The position numbers and the translations under genes were made by a program. From positions 3,162,001-3,226,000 of the forward strand of contig NZ_JAFBCB010000001.1 in NCBI RefSeq assembly GCF_016907455.1: DNA of 64,000 nucleotides. Direction: 5' to 3'. The notes below the pieces were generated by a model. That model was given only the letters and a program-made list of their open reading frames with translations. It had not been told where the DNA came from and ran no database searches. Source of the DNA: Brachybacterium muris (lineage in GTDB: Bacteria; Actinomycetota; Actinomycetes; Actinomycetales; Dermabacteraceae). Position 1 is the first letter of the stretch; each line of letters begins with the position of its first letter. Below, piece by piece: positions 50,963 to 59,854 of the stretch.

Positions 50963-51994
50963 ACGGTACGGGTCGGGGCCGGGGTGCGCTACGGCCACGT
51001 GGCTCAGGCGGCTGCCCGACAGGGTCTGGCTCTGTCCAACATGGGGTCTCTGCCGCACATCTCCGTGGGGGGCTCCAGCTCTACTGGAACGCACGGATCG
51101 GGCAGCAGACATCCGGTGCTGGCGGCTTCCGTGCGGGCCATCGAAATGGTGACCGCCGGCGGAGACCTGCTCGAGCTCTCACGGGAGAGCACACCGGACG
51201 TGTTCGACGGGGCAGTCCTGTCCCTGGGGTCCCTCGGAGTGTTCACCCACCTCACCCTCGATCTCGTCCCCGCTTTCACCCTCCGGCAGTCGGTGTACCT
51301 GGACCTTCCTCCGGAAAATATGTCTCAGGACGTCGTGGCTGCCGCGCTCGACGATGCCTACAGCGTCAGCCTGTTCCACTCCTGGACCGGAAGCATCGAC
51401 CAGATCTGGGTGAAGCAGCAGTCCGATCTGCCGCGGGAGGATCGATAGCACGGCGCACGTCTCGCAGAGAGCTCGGTGCATCCGTTGCCGAGCATGCCGC
51501 CGCACCACTGCACTGATCAGAGCGGCGAACCCGGCCCGTCCTACGAGAGGCTCCCGCACTTCCGCATGCAGTTCACCCCGAGCAGCGGGGATGAGATCCA
51601 GTCGGAGTACTTCGTGGCCCGCGAGGATCTGGTCTCCGCGATGACGGCGGTCCTGCCTCTGGCCGAACGCATCCGCCCCCTGCTGCACGTCTCGGAGGTG
51701 CGCACTGTCGCCGCTGATCAGCTGTGGCTCTCCCCCGCATACGAACGGGACAGTGCGTGCATCCATTTCACGTGGAAGCGCCTTCCCGAGAAGGTCGAGG
51801 CCGTGCTGCCGCAGATCGAGGCGGCTCTCACCCCGTTCTCCCCACGGCCGCACTGGGGCAAGGTTTCCACCATCGCTCCCGAGGTGGTGACGTCCCTGTA
51901 CCCCCGCCTCGGCGACTTCCAGACCCTGCGGGACCGACTGGACCCTGATCGCACGTTCGCCAACGACTATGTCGACCAGTTCCTCGGGGCGTGA
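50963..51994 (+). pseudogene. FAD-linked (alditol-oxidase-like) oxidoreductase, N-truncated and with in-frame stop
   Basis: The frame resembles alditol oxidases from VGAGVRYGHVAQAAA onward (GSLPHISVGGSSSTGTHGSG is the FAD loop) through to the end RTFANDYVDQFLGA. The first ~80 residues of the FAD-binding domain are absent, and a TAG at 51446-51448 breaks the frame. Both sides lie in the same frame, so this is a nonsense change rather than a frameshift. It is non-functional by two independent lesions. Confidence 0.88.
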
Positions 51995-52052
51995 GCAGGC
52001 GGACGACTGAGGCAGCGGCTGGCACGAACCACGGATGCAGGTCGCTCCTGAT

Positions 52053-53078
52053 TCACCACTGCGGGTGGATGCTCTCCCGCAGCAGCTCGTCGTAGGTGGC
52101 GCGCACGGCGTCGTCGAAACGGTCCAGCACCGCCTGCTGCTCAACGGTGGCCTCGCTGCCGGCGGCGGCGTTCCTGCGGGCCTGCTCGGCGCTGCGGGCA
52201 CCGGGAATGGCTGCGGTGACACCGGGCCGACCCACGATCCAGCGCAGGCTGGCCTCGGCCAGCGGCATCGCCCCGTCGAGGGCCTCCTCGAGCCGGGCCA
52301 CAGCCTCGAGGCCCAGGTCGAAGTCCACCCCGGAGAAGGTCTCACCCTTGTCGAACGCCTCGCCGTGGCGGTTGAAGGTGCGATCGTCGTCGGCCGCGAA
52401 GGTGGTGGAGGCGGTGTAGCGGCCGCTCAGCAGGCCGGATGCGAGCGGAACTCGGGCGATGATGCCGACGCCCTGGGACTCGGCCAGCGGCACCACCTCG
52501 TCCAGCGGCTTCAGCCGGAAGGGGTTCAGGATGATCTGGATGGAGGCCAGATGCTCGCGCTCCAGGGCCTGCAGCGCCTCGCCACAGGTCTCCACGCTCA
52601 CGCCCCAGGCGGCGAGCTTGCCCTCCTGGACCAGGGTGTCCAGCAGGTCGAACACGCGGTCCTCGCCGTAGATCGCCGGGGGCGGGCAGTGCAGCTGCAC
52701 CAGGTCCAGGGTGTCCATCCCGAGGTTCGTGCGGGAGCGGTCGATCCAGGCGCGGATGTTCTGCTCGGTGAAGGTCTCCGGGGCGAAGGGATCCGCGCGA
52801 CGGGATGCCTTGGTGGCCACGAAGTGGGGCTTGCTCGCAGCGTCGGAGTCCGCGGCGCTCTCTGCGCGGAAGGCACCCACCAGGCGCTCGCTGCGGCCGT
52901 CGCCGTACACGTCGGCGGTGTCGAAGAAGGTGATGCCGGCACCGTGCGCGGCATCGAGGACTGCGGTGGCGTCGGTCTCGGAGACCTCGCCCCAGTCGCC
53001 GCCGAGCTGCCAGCAGCCCTGGCCGATCACGGACAGCGGGCGACCCAGGCGGGCGGGGGTGCGGTACTGCATCGTCAT
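52053..53078 (-). CDS. Aldo/keto reductase
   Basis: This 341-residue NADPH-dependent reductase has the tetrad in FFDTADVYGDGRSE (D53, Y58), VATKASRR (Lys) and VQLHCPPP (His), and the cofactor region RVPLASGLLSGRY and IPGARSAEQARRNA. I chose the ATG at 53078 because GAGGAG lies 6 bp before it; the longer open frame is antisense to its neighbour. It lies downstream of the DUF1206 gene on the same strand (53-bp gap), possibly co-transcribed. Substrate unknown. Confidence 0.92.
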   Translation of the reverse strand: MTMQYRTPARLGRPLSVIGQGCWQLGGDWGEVSETDATAVLDAAHGAGITFFDTADVYGDGRSERLVGAFRAESAADSDAASKPHFVATKASRRADPFAPETFTEQNIRAWIDRSRTNLGMDTLDLVQLHCPPPAIYGEDRVFDLLDTLVQEGKLAAWGVSVETCGEALQALEREHLASIQIILNPFRLKPLDEVVPLAESQGVGIIARVPLASGLLSGRYTASTTFAADDDRTFNRHGEAFDKGETFSGVDFDLGLEAVARLEEALDGAMPLAEASLRWIVGRPGVTAAIPGARSAEQARRNAAAGSEATVEQQAVLDRFDDAVRATYDELLRESIHPQW

Positions 53079-53131
53079 GGCGTGCTCCTCAGGTCGGGGG
53101 AACGGGTCATCGCGCGTGGGGCGGGTCCGTC

Positions 53132-53974
53132 TCACATGGACGCGTAGCGAGAGCGCAGGATCGAGTAGATCCCGTAGAGGATCAGGCCCGCACCCACCAC
53201 GGCCAGCAGCACGGTGCCCGCCGGCAGCGTGGCCATCTGCTTGATGGCGCCGTCCATGCCGGTGGCCTTCTCGGGGTCCGCACCGATGGCGGCCCAGCCG
53301 AACAGCACGCCCACGCCGACCAGCGCGAGCCCCTTGGCGACATAGCCGGCCATCCCGGTGACCACGACGGCCTTGCCCACGTTGCCACCGCCGGTGGCCT
53401 TCAGGTCCTCCTCGAACTTGCGGGTGACGCCCTTGACCACGTGATAGATCCCGATGCCGATCACCACCAGGCCGGCGATCCCCACCAGGATGCGACCTGC
53501 CGCGTTCTGGAGGAACATGCCGGTGATCTCGGAGGTCTGCTGGCCGGAGTCGCTGCTGCCTCCGGTGGCGAAGCGCAGGGCCGTGAAGGCGAGGGCCGCG
53601 TACACCACGGCCTTGCCGGCGGACTTCACCACATGCTTGACCACGTCCTTGGTCTCGCGCTCCCGCTTGCCGCCGAACCAGGCCTCGGCCGCGAACCACA
53701 GGGCCAGGGCGATCATGGCGATGCCGCCGATCCACAGCAGGACCATCCCGCCGGGGGCGGAGGCCAGCGTGCTGAGCGCACCGGACTGGTCGGCATCACC
53801 GCCACCGGAGCCGAAGCCCACCTGCAGGGCGATCCAGCCGATCAGCAGGTGCACCACGCCGCTCATGATGAAGCCGGCCCTCGCGGCCTTCTCCATCCAG
53901 GGATGGTCGGCCACCTGCTCGGCCTTGTCCTCGACGTCCTTCGCTGCGCCGCGGGCGCCACCGTTCTGTGCCAT
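53132..53974 (-). CDS. DUF1206 membrane protein
   Basis: The 280 residues show three tandem DUF1206 units, each a pair of helices: ARAGFIMSGVVHLLIGWIAL, GKAVVYAALAFTALRFATGG and GYVAKGLALVGVGVLFGWAA. They are separated by charged loops such as GGKRERETKDVVKHVV. The ATG at 53974 gives MAQNGGARG; longer starts add an unlikely segment. The function of the family is unknown. It is the first gene of a possible pair with the aldo/keto reductase. Confidence 0.9.
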   Translation of the reverse strand: MAQNGGARGAAKDVEDKAEQVADHPWMEKAARAGFIMSGVVHLLIGWIALQVGFGSGGGDADQSGALSTLASAPGGMVLLWIGGIAMIALALWFAAEAWFGGKRERETKDVVKHVVKSAGKAVVYAALAFTALRFATGGSSDSGQQTSEITGMFLQNAAGRILVGIAGLVVIGIGIYHVVKGVTRKFEEDLKATGGGNVGKAVVVTGMAGYVAKGLALVGVGVLFGWAAIGADPEKATGMDGAIKQMATLPAGTVLLAVVGAGLILYGIYSILRSRYASM

Positions 53975-54164
53975 GACCGCAGGATATGTGGCTTCGGAGC
54001 CCGCCATGCCGCACACCCCGAGATGACCGTGCGGTCACTGCGCTGTTCCCGCACCGAGGCGTTCACCGGCACGTCACCCGCACCCGTTAGTCTCCGCCTC
54101 GGCCCCTGGTTCACCGGACGGCCACGGGCAGCACGCCCCCTGACCTCGCCAGGACGGAGCACGC

Positions 54165-54839
54165 ATGGATCTTGCCGGTCTCGCGATCCGCCTGATGGAG
54201 TTCCTGGGCGGCCCCGGCATCGCACTGGTGATCGCCGCGGAGGCGCTGTTCCCGCCGGTGCCCGGGGAGCTGCTGCTGCCGTTCGCCGGGGTGAGCGCCG
54301 CAGCGAACGGCCACCACGTGCTGGTGCCGATCTTCTGGACCACCCTCGGATCCGTGGTCGGCGGCCTGGGCGTCTATGCCGTGGGGCGGGCACTGGGGCT
54401 GGAGCGCACACGGGCCCTGGTGCAGCGCCTGCCGCTGCTGGAGCAGAGCGATGTGGATACGGCGGTGCGGTTCTTCGACCGTCACGGCTTCCCGGCGGTG
54501 GCGATCGCGCGCTTCGTGCCGATGGTGCGCACCTTCATCTCGATCCCCGCGGGCATCGAGAGGATGCCGGTGCTGCTGTTCGCGGCGGCCACCGGGCTGG
54601 GCTCGGCCCTGTGGAACGCGGCGTTCGTGGTGGCCGGGTACTACTTCGGAATGGCCGGCGGGGAGGCCCTGGAGGCCTTCGTGCGGATCTACTCGCTGAT
54701 CGTGGCCGGCTTCGGGATCATCGCCGGCATCGCCTTCGCGACGCAGCGGATCCGCAGCCGCCGTGACGTGGCCGATGATTCGGGCGATACCGAGGATCAG
54801 GGCGGCACGGAGGATCAGGGCCCTACCCTGGAGGAATGA
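54165..54839 (+). CDS. DedA-family membrane protein
   Basis: This 224-residue member of the DedA/SNARE-associated family functions as a lipid scramblase/flippase-type or proton-linked membrane protein. Diagnostic parts are the re-entrant E-x-x-x-P-x-P-x-E region AAEALFPPVPGELLLPFAG (~27-45), the glycine-rich GSVVGGLGVYAVGRALG, and RFVPMVRTFISIPAGI with conserved Arg. The last helix is followed by an acidic tail with a duplicated TEDQG. Its stop overlaps the sirtuin start by 4 bp, so the two are coupled. Confidence 0.93.
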   Translation: MDLAGLAIRLMEFLGGPGIALVIAAEALFPPVPGELLLPFAGVSAAANGHHVLVPIFWTTLGSVVGGLGVYAVGRALGLERTRALVQRLPLLEQSDVDTAVRFFDRHGFPAVAIARFVPMVRTFISIPAGIERMPVLLFAAATGLGSALWNAAFVVAGYYFGMAGGEALEAFVRIYSLIVAGFGIIAGIAFATQRIRSRRDVADDSGDTEDQGGTEDQGPTLEE

Positions 54840-55885
54840 GCAGCCACCAGGGACCGACGGGCCGGGCGGGACCCGCCGCGGACGTCGGCCGCTGGTTCTC
54901 CACCGCCACCCAGCCCGCAGCACCCCCGACACCAGGGCCCGCATCGCTCCCTGCACCGGTTGTGCCCGATGCCGCGCCGTCGGCCCCCAGCACCTCGCGC
55001 CCCCTGTTCCGCCTGCCGGCCTGGGGTCCGGTGCCCGATGCGCAGTACGGGCACCGGAGTTCGCCCACGCTGCTGGCCGAGGCCTGGGACCTGCTGCGCG
55101 GGGAGCCGACGGCGGTGCTCACCGGGGCGGGCATGTCCACCTCCTCGGGGCTGCCGGACTACCGGGGCCGGGACGCGGTGCCGCGCGCACCGATGACGTT
55201 CCAGGAGTTCATGGGATCCGACCTGGCCCGCAGGCGCTACTGGGCCCGCTCCACGGTGGGATGGACGCAGTTCCTGCGGGCCCGCCCCAACTGCGGCCAC
55301 GAGCTGTTGGCCCGGCTCCAGGCCGGGGATCTGCCGGTCACCGGGGTGATCACCCAGAACGTAGACGCCCTGCACCAGCAGGCCGGTTCACGCCCGGTGG
55401 TGGACCTGCACGGGCGGTTGGACCGGGTGCGCTGCATGGGCTGCGACACCGTGAGCGGGCGCGAGGCCCTGCACCGGCGGATGCTGTCGATGAACCCCGC
55501 CCTCGCCTCCCGCCTGGCTGAGCTGGCGGCCGATGCCGCCCAGGCCCCCGACGGCGACGCGGAGGTGGACCGCACCGCCGACTTCCGCTACCCGGCCTGC
55601 CCGCTGTGCGGCGGGATCCTCAAGCCCGACGTGGTGTTCTTCGGCGAGTCCGCCCGCCGCGAGGTGGTGCGCGAGGCGTACGCGCTGGTGGAGGAGGCCT
55701 CGCGGCTGCTGGTGCTGGGATCGAGCCTCACCGTGCAGTCGGGCCTGCGGTTCGTGCGCGCCGCGGTGAAAGCGGGCACGCCGGTGGTGATCGTCAACGA
55801 CGGCCCCACCCGCGGGGACGAGCAGGCCACGCTGCGCATCCACGGACGGATCGAGGACGTACTGGCGGCCTGGGCCGGATCGTGA
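54836..55885 (+). CDS. NAD-dependent protein deacylase, Sir2 family
   Basis: This 349-residue sirtuin removes acyl groups from lysines using NAD+. The catalytic core begins after a ~85-residue Pro/Ala-rich extension: GAGMSTSSGLPDYRG (NAD loop), TQNVDALHQQAG, catalytic His in DLHGRLD, zinc Cys pairs CMGC and CPLC, GILKPDVVFFGE and GSSLTVQSG. All key residues are present. The ATG overlaps the dedA stop. It resembles class II (SIRT4-like) bacterial sirtuins in the long insert between zinc pairs. Confidence 0.93.
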   Translation: MSSHQGPTGRAGPAADVGRWFSTATQPAAPPTPGPASLPAPVVPDAAPSAPSTSRPLFRLPAWGPVPDAQYGHRSSPTLLAEAWDLLRGEPTAVLTGAGMSTSSGLPDYRGRDAVPRAPMTFQEFMGSDLARRRYWARSTVGWTQFLRARPNCGHELLARLQAGDLPVTGVITQNVDALHQQAGSRPVVDLHGRLDRVRCMGCDTVSGREALHRRMLSMNPALASRLAELAADAAQAPDGDAEVDRTADFRYPACPLCGGILKPDVVFFGESARREVVREAYALVEEASRLLVLGSSLTVQSGLRFVRAAVKAGTPVVIVNDGPTRGDEQATLRIHGRIEDVLAAWAGS

Positions 55886-55941
55886 CCGAGCGGTGACCTG
55901 CAGGCACTGTTCCGGCAGTGCTCGGCGGCGCACACTGAGCC

Positions 55942-56499
55942 ATGAGATCGCGCCGACTCCTGGCCCTGCTGGGCTCCCTGCTGCTGGTCATGCCGCTGTC
56001 CGGCTGCAACGCTGCCGGGTGGATCGGCGTACGGCTCGAGGGTGACGTGCTCCAGGTCGCGGTCCCGGCCTGCGTGGAGCAGCCCACCAGAATCATCGTG
56101 AGCCTCATCCACGACGACTACGACCCGGACGACGACCCCGACGCCAGCACCAGGCGCGTGGAGCGCACGGTGTGGAGGGCGGAGGGGCCGCTCACGCTGC
56201 CGGAGGCCCAGGGTGAGTACCGAGTCATCCCGCTGGACGAGTCCCTGTCCCCGGACACCAACGGCACCTACCAGGGAGCACTCGAGGCCCTGGACCCGCC
56301 CCAGAAGGACGTCATGCTAGAGGTGAGGGTGGAGCTGGACAACGCGGTCGCCGCTGCCGGCTTCGTGAGCATCGAGAGCACGCGAGCACTGCGGATCGCG
56401 TCCGAGGACGGCCTGTTCTCCTCCGGTGACCACGAGGGGCATCGGATCGAGGACCTGGACCTCGAGAACACGGACCTGTGCCCCACCAGGCGGTGGTGA
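55942..56499 (+). CDS. Small lipoprotein, function unknown
   Basis: The 185-residue secreted protein has a signal peptide RRLLALLGSLLLVMPLSGC with lipobox Cys22. The mature part is acidic (DDYDPDDDPD near 60-69) and ends CPTRRW, with three Cys in all. No family is recognised. It is a single gene between the sirtuin and a toxin-antitoxin pair. Confidence 0.75.
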   Translation: MRSRRLLALLGSLLLVMPLSGCNAAGWIGVRLEGDVLQVAVPACVEQPTRIIVSLIHDDYDPDDDPDASTRRVERTVWRAEGPLTLPEAQGEYRVIPLDESLSPDTNGTYQGALEALDPPQKDVMLEVRVELDNAVAAAGFVSIESTRALRIASEDGLFSSGDHEGHRIEDLDLENTDLCPTRRW

Positions 56500-56530
56500 C
56501 CGGACAACACCGGCAGGGTTGCTTGCACAC

Positions 56531-56545
56531 TGCTAGCATTCCCCC
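56531..56545 (+). promoter_or_regulatory. Putative promoter/operator of the FitAB-like module
   Basis: The palindrome TGCTAGCA (56531-56538) contains a -10-like TAGCAT ending 7 bases before the antitoxin ATG at 56546. No ribosome site is present, which suggests a leaderless transcript and self-repression by the antitoxin at this palindrome. Confidence 0.45.
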
Positions 56546-56773
56546 ATGAGCACCCTGTACATCCGCGATGTCCCCGACGAGGTCACCGCGACCCTCAAGC
56601 GCAGAGCCGCCCAGGAGGGCCTCTCCCTCTCCGGCTTCGTGGCCCAACAGCTCACAAAGATCGCCTCGACCCCGTCGAATGCCGACCTGATCGACCAGCT
56701 CGGTGCCATGCGACGCGACAGCGGCCCCGATATCCAGGAGATCCTCTCGGAGCTGTCGAACGGTCGCCGATGA
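56546..56773 (+). CDS. Ribbon-helix-helix antitoxin (FitA/VapB-like)
   Basis: The 75 residues begin with the ribbon STLYIRDVPDEVTATLKRRA and AAQEGLSLSGFVAQQL (RHH DNA-binding fold, residues 1-40), followed by a toxin-binding tail. It would neutralise the PIN toxin whose ATG overlaps its stop by 4 bp and repress their shared promoter. Confidence 0.9.
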   Translation: MSTLYIRDVPDEVTATLKRRAAQEGLSLSGFVAQQLTKIASTPSNADLIDQLGAMRRDSGPDIQEILSELSNGRR

Positions 56774-57165
56774 TCGTCGTGGACGCCTCGGCGATGATCG
56801 AGGCCCTCGTGGGTCCGTCCCCCCATCCCACCCTGCTGCACGCTCTGGCGCACGAGCCGATAGCTGTCCCCCATCTGCTGGACCTCGAGGTGCTCTCGGT
56901 CCTGCGCGGGCTGGAGAGATGTCGTCGGATCGACCCCGTCGATGCGCAACGGAAGCGCCAGATATACGGCGCCCTCACGATCTCCCGCTACGAGACGCTC
57001 GCGATCGCGGATCGCATCTGGGAGCTGCGGCACCAGTTCACCGCCTACGACGCCAGCTACCTCGCCCTTGCCGAAGCGCTCGGCTGCACCCTGATGACCT
57101 GCGACGCCATGCTCGACACCCCCGGCCACGATGCACAGGTCAGCCTGGTCCTGCCGGCGCCCTGA
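56770..57165 (+). CDS. PIN-domain ribonuclease toxin (VapC-like)
   Basis: This 131-residue endoribonuclease has the PIN acidic residues D5 (MIVVDASAMIE), a Glu in LLDLEVLSVLRG (~39), and Asp in FTAYDASYLALAE (~97) and MTCDAML (~116). The catalytic set is complete, so it is probably active against RNA when the antitoxin is lost. Start by overlap with the antitoxin stop. Confidence 0.9.
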   Translation: MIVVDASAMIEALVGPSPHPTLLHALAHEPIAVPHLLDLEVLSVLRGLERCRRIDPVDAQRKRQIYGALTISRYETLAIADRIWELRHQFTAYDASYLALAEALGCTLMTCDAMLDTPGHDAQVSLVLPAP

Positions 57166-57208
57166 GGCACCCCCTCCAGTGCGGCATCCTCCTCGTACGG
57201 TGGGGCCC

Positions 57209-57958
57209 ATGGATGACGAGATCGAACTGGCCGGCGGGAACATGGGGCCGGTGTTCCGGCGCGGAGACCGGGTGCTGCGCAGCAGTGGGCCGTGGACGCC
57301 CTCGGTGCACCGACTGCTGGAGCACTGCCGGGCGGTCGGGATGGACGCTGTGCCCCGCCCGTTCGGGATCGAGGCGGACGGGCGCGAGGTCCTCGAGTTC
57401 CTCCCCGGCGTCGTTCCCGCGTACCCGATGCCCGCGTGGGTGTGGGAACCCGCAGCCCTCAGGTCCTCGGCGGCTCTGCTGCGTCGCTTCCACGATGCCT
57501 CGGCGAGCGCGGACCGCAGCGGGCCGTGGCGGTCCGCGCCCCGGGAGCTGGCCGAGGTGGTGTGCCACAACGACGTCGCGCCGTACAACGTGGTGTTCCG
57601 CGAGGGGCAGGCGGCCGGCCTGATCGACCTGGACTTCGCCTCCCCCGGCCCCCGGATCTGGGACCTGGCCTACCTTGCCTATCGGGTGGTGCCGCTGAGC
57701 ACCGATCGGGCCGACGGCTTCACCGATGCCGAGCGGCTGGAACGCCTGGCGCTGCTGCTGGACACCTACACCGAGCAGACCCTGCCGGAGGGCACACAGG
57801 CCATCACGGTCACGTCCACCCTTGCCACGGTGATCGAACGACTGCAGGCCCTGGCCGCATTCTCACGGCAGCAGGCCGTCGAGCTGGCGAACCCGGAGCT
57901 GGCCGAGCACGCGGAGCTGTACGACCTGGACAGTGACTACATCCGATCGCTCAGGTAG
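57209..57958 (+). CDS. Aminoglycoside-phosphotransferase-family kinase
   Basis: This 249-residue small-molecule kinase has the catalytic motif VCHNDVAPYNVVF (H-x-D-x4-N) near residues 121-133 and the metal-binding Asp in GLIDLDFASPG. The N-lobe is short and the canonical nucleotide-binding loop is weak. Family members phosphorylate antibiotics, sugars or choline; this one cannot be assigned. The ATG at 57209 (MDDEIELAGG) was chosen because the longer frame overlaps the toxin gene. Confidence 0.85.
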   Translation: MDDEIELAGGNMGPVFRRGDRVLRSSGPWTPSVHRLLEHCRAVGMDAVPRPFGIEADGREVLEFLPGVVPAYPMPAWVWEPAALRSSAALLRRFHDASASADRSGPWRSAPRELAEVVCHNDVAPYNVVFREGQAAGLIDLDFASPGPRIWDLAYLAYRVVPLSTDRADGFTDAERLERLALLLDTYTEQTLPEGTQAITVTSTLATVIERLQALAAFSRQQAVELANPELAEHAELYDLDSDYIRSLR

Positions 57959-57978
57959 CCCGCGACTATCCTGATGCC

Positions 57979-58299
57979 ATGAAGTCCGTGACGGCAGAGA
58001 GCTCCACGTTGCGCGCTGCGCTCGTCGCGCAGCGCGATCTCCTCGAGGATGTCATGTCGCGCTATCGCGCAAGCAATCCCCGCATCTTCGGCTCTGTCGC
58101 GCGCGGTGACGCCTCGACGCACAGTGACATCGACCTGCTCGTCGACCTCCACCCCGACGGAGGGAACGCCCTGCTGCGGCTGTCCGGCATAGCCGAAGAG
58201 TTGAGCAATGCTCTGGGCACGAGAGTGGATGTCGTCTCTGTTCCCATGCTTCGCACAAAGGTCTCACAGACCGCCCTCGACGACGCGGTGGCCCTGTGA
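57979..58299 (+). CDS. Minimal nucleotidyltransferase antitoxin (MntA-like)
   Basis: This 106-residue MNT-domain protein has the signature GSVARGDASTHSDIDLLVDL (residues ~37-56), i.e. GS-x10-D-x-D. Such proteins AMPylate and silence a partner HEPN RNase. The active-site Ser and both Asp are present. It overlaps the HEPN gene by 4 bp, but that partner is truncated. Confidence 0.9.
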   Translation: MKSVTAESSTLRAALVAQRDLLEDVMSRYRASNPRIFGSVARGDASTHSDIDLLVDLHPDGGNALLRLSGIAEELSNALGTRVDVVSVPMLRTKVSQTALDDAVAL

Positions 58300-58481
58300 G
58301 CCGCTCAGACCAGGCACGATGTGGTGACATCCTCGCCGCAACCGAGCGTTGCCGGAGCTATGCGCCCTACTTGCGCTCCGATGAATATGCAGCGATGGCT
58401 TATGACGCCGTCCTCCGGAATCTGGCGGTGATCGGAGAAGCCGTTCGATCTCTGCCCGAACAGATTCGATCACACCCGTAG
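58296..58481 (+). pseudogene. HEPN (HepT-like) toxin, C-terminal half missing
   Basis: The 61 residues match the first half of DUF86/HepT proteins (GDILAATERCRSYAPYL, AYDAVLRNLAVIGEAV) and stop at RSHP. Full members have ~110-140 residues and carry the RNase motif R-x4-6-H in the lost part. The frame ends inside the 3' end of the convergent cellulase-like gene. It is probably an inactive toxin remnant, leaving the antitoxin alone. Confidence 0.8.
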
Positions 58482-59696
58482 ACCACTCCCCCGGACGTGG
58501 CCGTCGGCCCGCGCTGCGACCGTCTCGCCGCCCACGTCCCTGGAAGGAACCGTGTCAGCGAGGTCCGCATCGAGAGTCGCCGAGGTGATGGCCCGGGTCA
58601 GGCGACGGTGCCACTCCACCTCCCGCCACATCCCCACGAACTGCGGGCCGCAGAAGTTGCTGGTGGCCATCCCTGCCCATCGCCCGGTGCCTGCCGCATA
58701 CTCCACCGCCCGGGCGTTGAGGTCCAGGATCCAGTCCCACTCCAGGCCGGGCCAGTCCTTGTAGTCCACCAGCGACCAGCACTCCGAGGTGTAGAGGGGC
58801 TTCCCGACGGCTCGTGACCAGTCGGCCATGGTGTCGATCATGGTGAACAGTGCCTCGTCGTGGCGCAGGCGGTCACGTTCGTACTCCTCCCGGCCGTGCC
58901 GTGCCAGACGTCGATACCCCTCATCGGAGAATCGCGGTTGGTGATACCCGACCCGCCGGTCGTAGTCCCCGGATTCGCTGTTGGCCATCCACACGTGGAC
59001 CTCCAGCACGTCCAGGAACCCGACCTCCTGGTCGGGCCAGGTCGCCAGCTCGGTGGAGACGGAGAAGGTGAGGTCCAGATCGGGGTGAACGGTGCGCACA
59101 CCGTCGATCGCCGACCTCATCCACACTGCCACCTCCGGCGTGGAGCGCGCCGCGTACCGTCTGCCCGGCTCTCCCGGGGCGATGCGTCGGATCGACGGAT
59201 CGGAGTACAGGAACGGGGCCCAGATGTCGAGCGGGAACTCGTTGCAGAGATCGACGAACAGCACGGTGTCGAGCAGACCGGCCTGGTCGAGGTGACGGAG
59301 GGTCTCCACCCAGATCCCGGCCAGGTCCTGGGGACTGCGGATCCACATCCGGGTGTCCTCAACGTCCTCCCGGAACCAGCTGGAGAGGATCACTGCCACC
59401 CCGTGGCGCCGCGCGGCGGTCAGGAAGGCGATCAGGGCCGGCAGCACGCGCACCCGGACCGGAGCCGGTGCGCCCCACATCTGCTGGTTCCACACGGGCA
59501 CCAGCTCCCACTCGCGGTACGGACCCGCTGCCACCAGATGGGGGTAGGCATCGATCCGGACGGTGTCGTACCCGCGGTCGGTGAGTTCATCCAGCGCCTG
59601 CTCCCAGTCCTCGTAGCCCGCGCCGGGCCATCGGCGCTCCAACCACGAGAAGTCCCACATGGCCAGGGCCACCGGAGTCGTCGTGCTGTGCGTCAT
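58470..59696 (-). CDS. Cellulase-like glycoside hydrolase (TIM barrel)
   Basis: This ~408-residue protein resembles 'cellulase-like family' clan GH-A glycosidases. It starts TPVALAMWDFSWLERRWPG, has the acid/base Glu in VDLCNEFPLDIWAP, VEVHVWMANSESGDY-like strands, and the nucleophile Glu in LYTSECWSLVDYKDW. No signal peptide is present, so it acts inside the cell on imported oligosaccharides. The start is uncertain: ATG at 59696 (MTHSTTT), 59711 or 59741, none with a strong ribosome site. Confidence 0.8.
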   Translation of the reverse strand: MTHSTTTPVALAMWDFSWLERRWPGAGYEDWEQALDELTDRGYDTVRIDAYPHLVAAGPYREWELVPVWNQQMWGAPAPVRVRVLPALIAFLTAARRHGVAVILSSWFREDVEDTRMWIRSPQDLAGIWVETLRHLDQAGLLDTVLFVDLCNEFPLDIWAPFLYSDPSIRRIAPGEPGRRYAARSTPEVAVWMRSAIDGVRTVHPDLDLTFSVSTELATWPDQEVGFLDVLEVHVWMANSESGDYDRRVGYHQPRFSDEGYRRLARHGREEYERDRLRHDEALFTMIDTMADWSRAVGKPLYTSECWSLVDYKDWPGLEWDWILDLNARAVEYAAGTGRWAGMATSNFCGPQFVGMWREVEWHRRLTRAITSATLDADLADTVPSRDVGGETVAARADGHVRGSGLRV

Positions 59697-59854
59697 GCGT
59701 GGGGCACCCATCTCGTCCGAGTCTCGGGAGCGCGGAAGCAACCGATCGTCCTTGGAGCGTAGGGAGCGAGCTGGGAGCTCGTACAGCAGGTCGGCGGAGG
59801 ATCATTCGCCGTTCACCCGGGAGTGTCCCGTGCGGAGGGGTGTGTCGGCTGCGC

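Noticed and set aside
52053-53735. A 560-residue version of the aldo/keto reductase
   Set aside because: The first ~219 residues are a frame-shifted reading of the DUF1206 gene on the same strand; the ATG at 53078 has a clear ribosome site.
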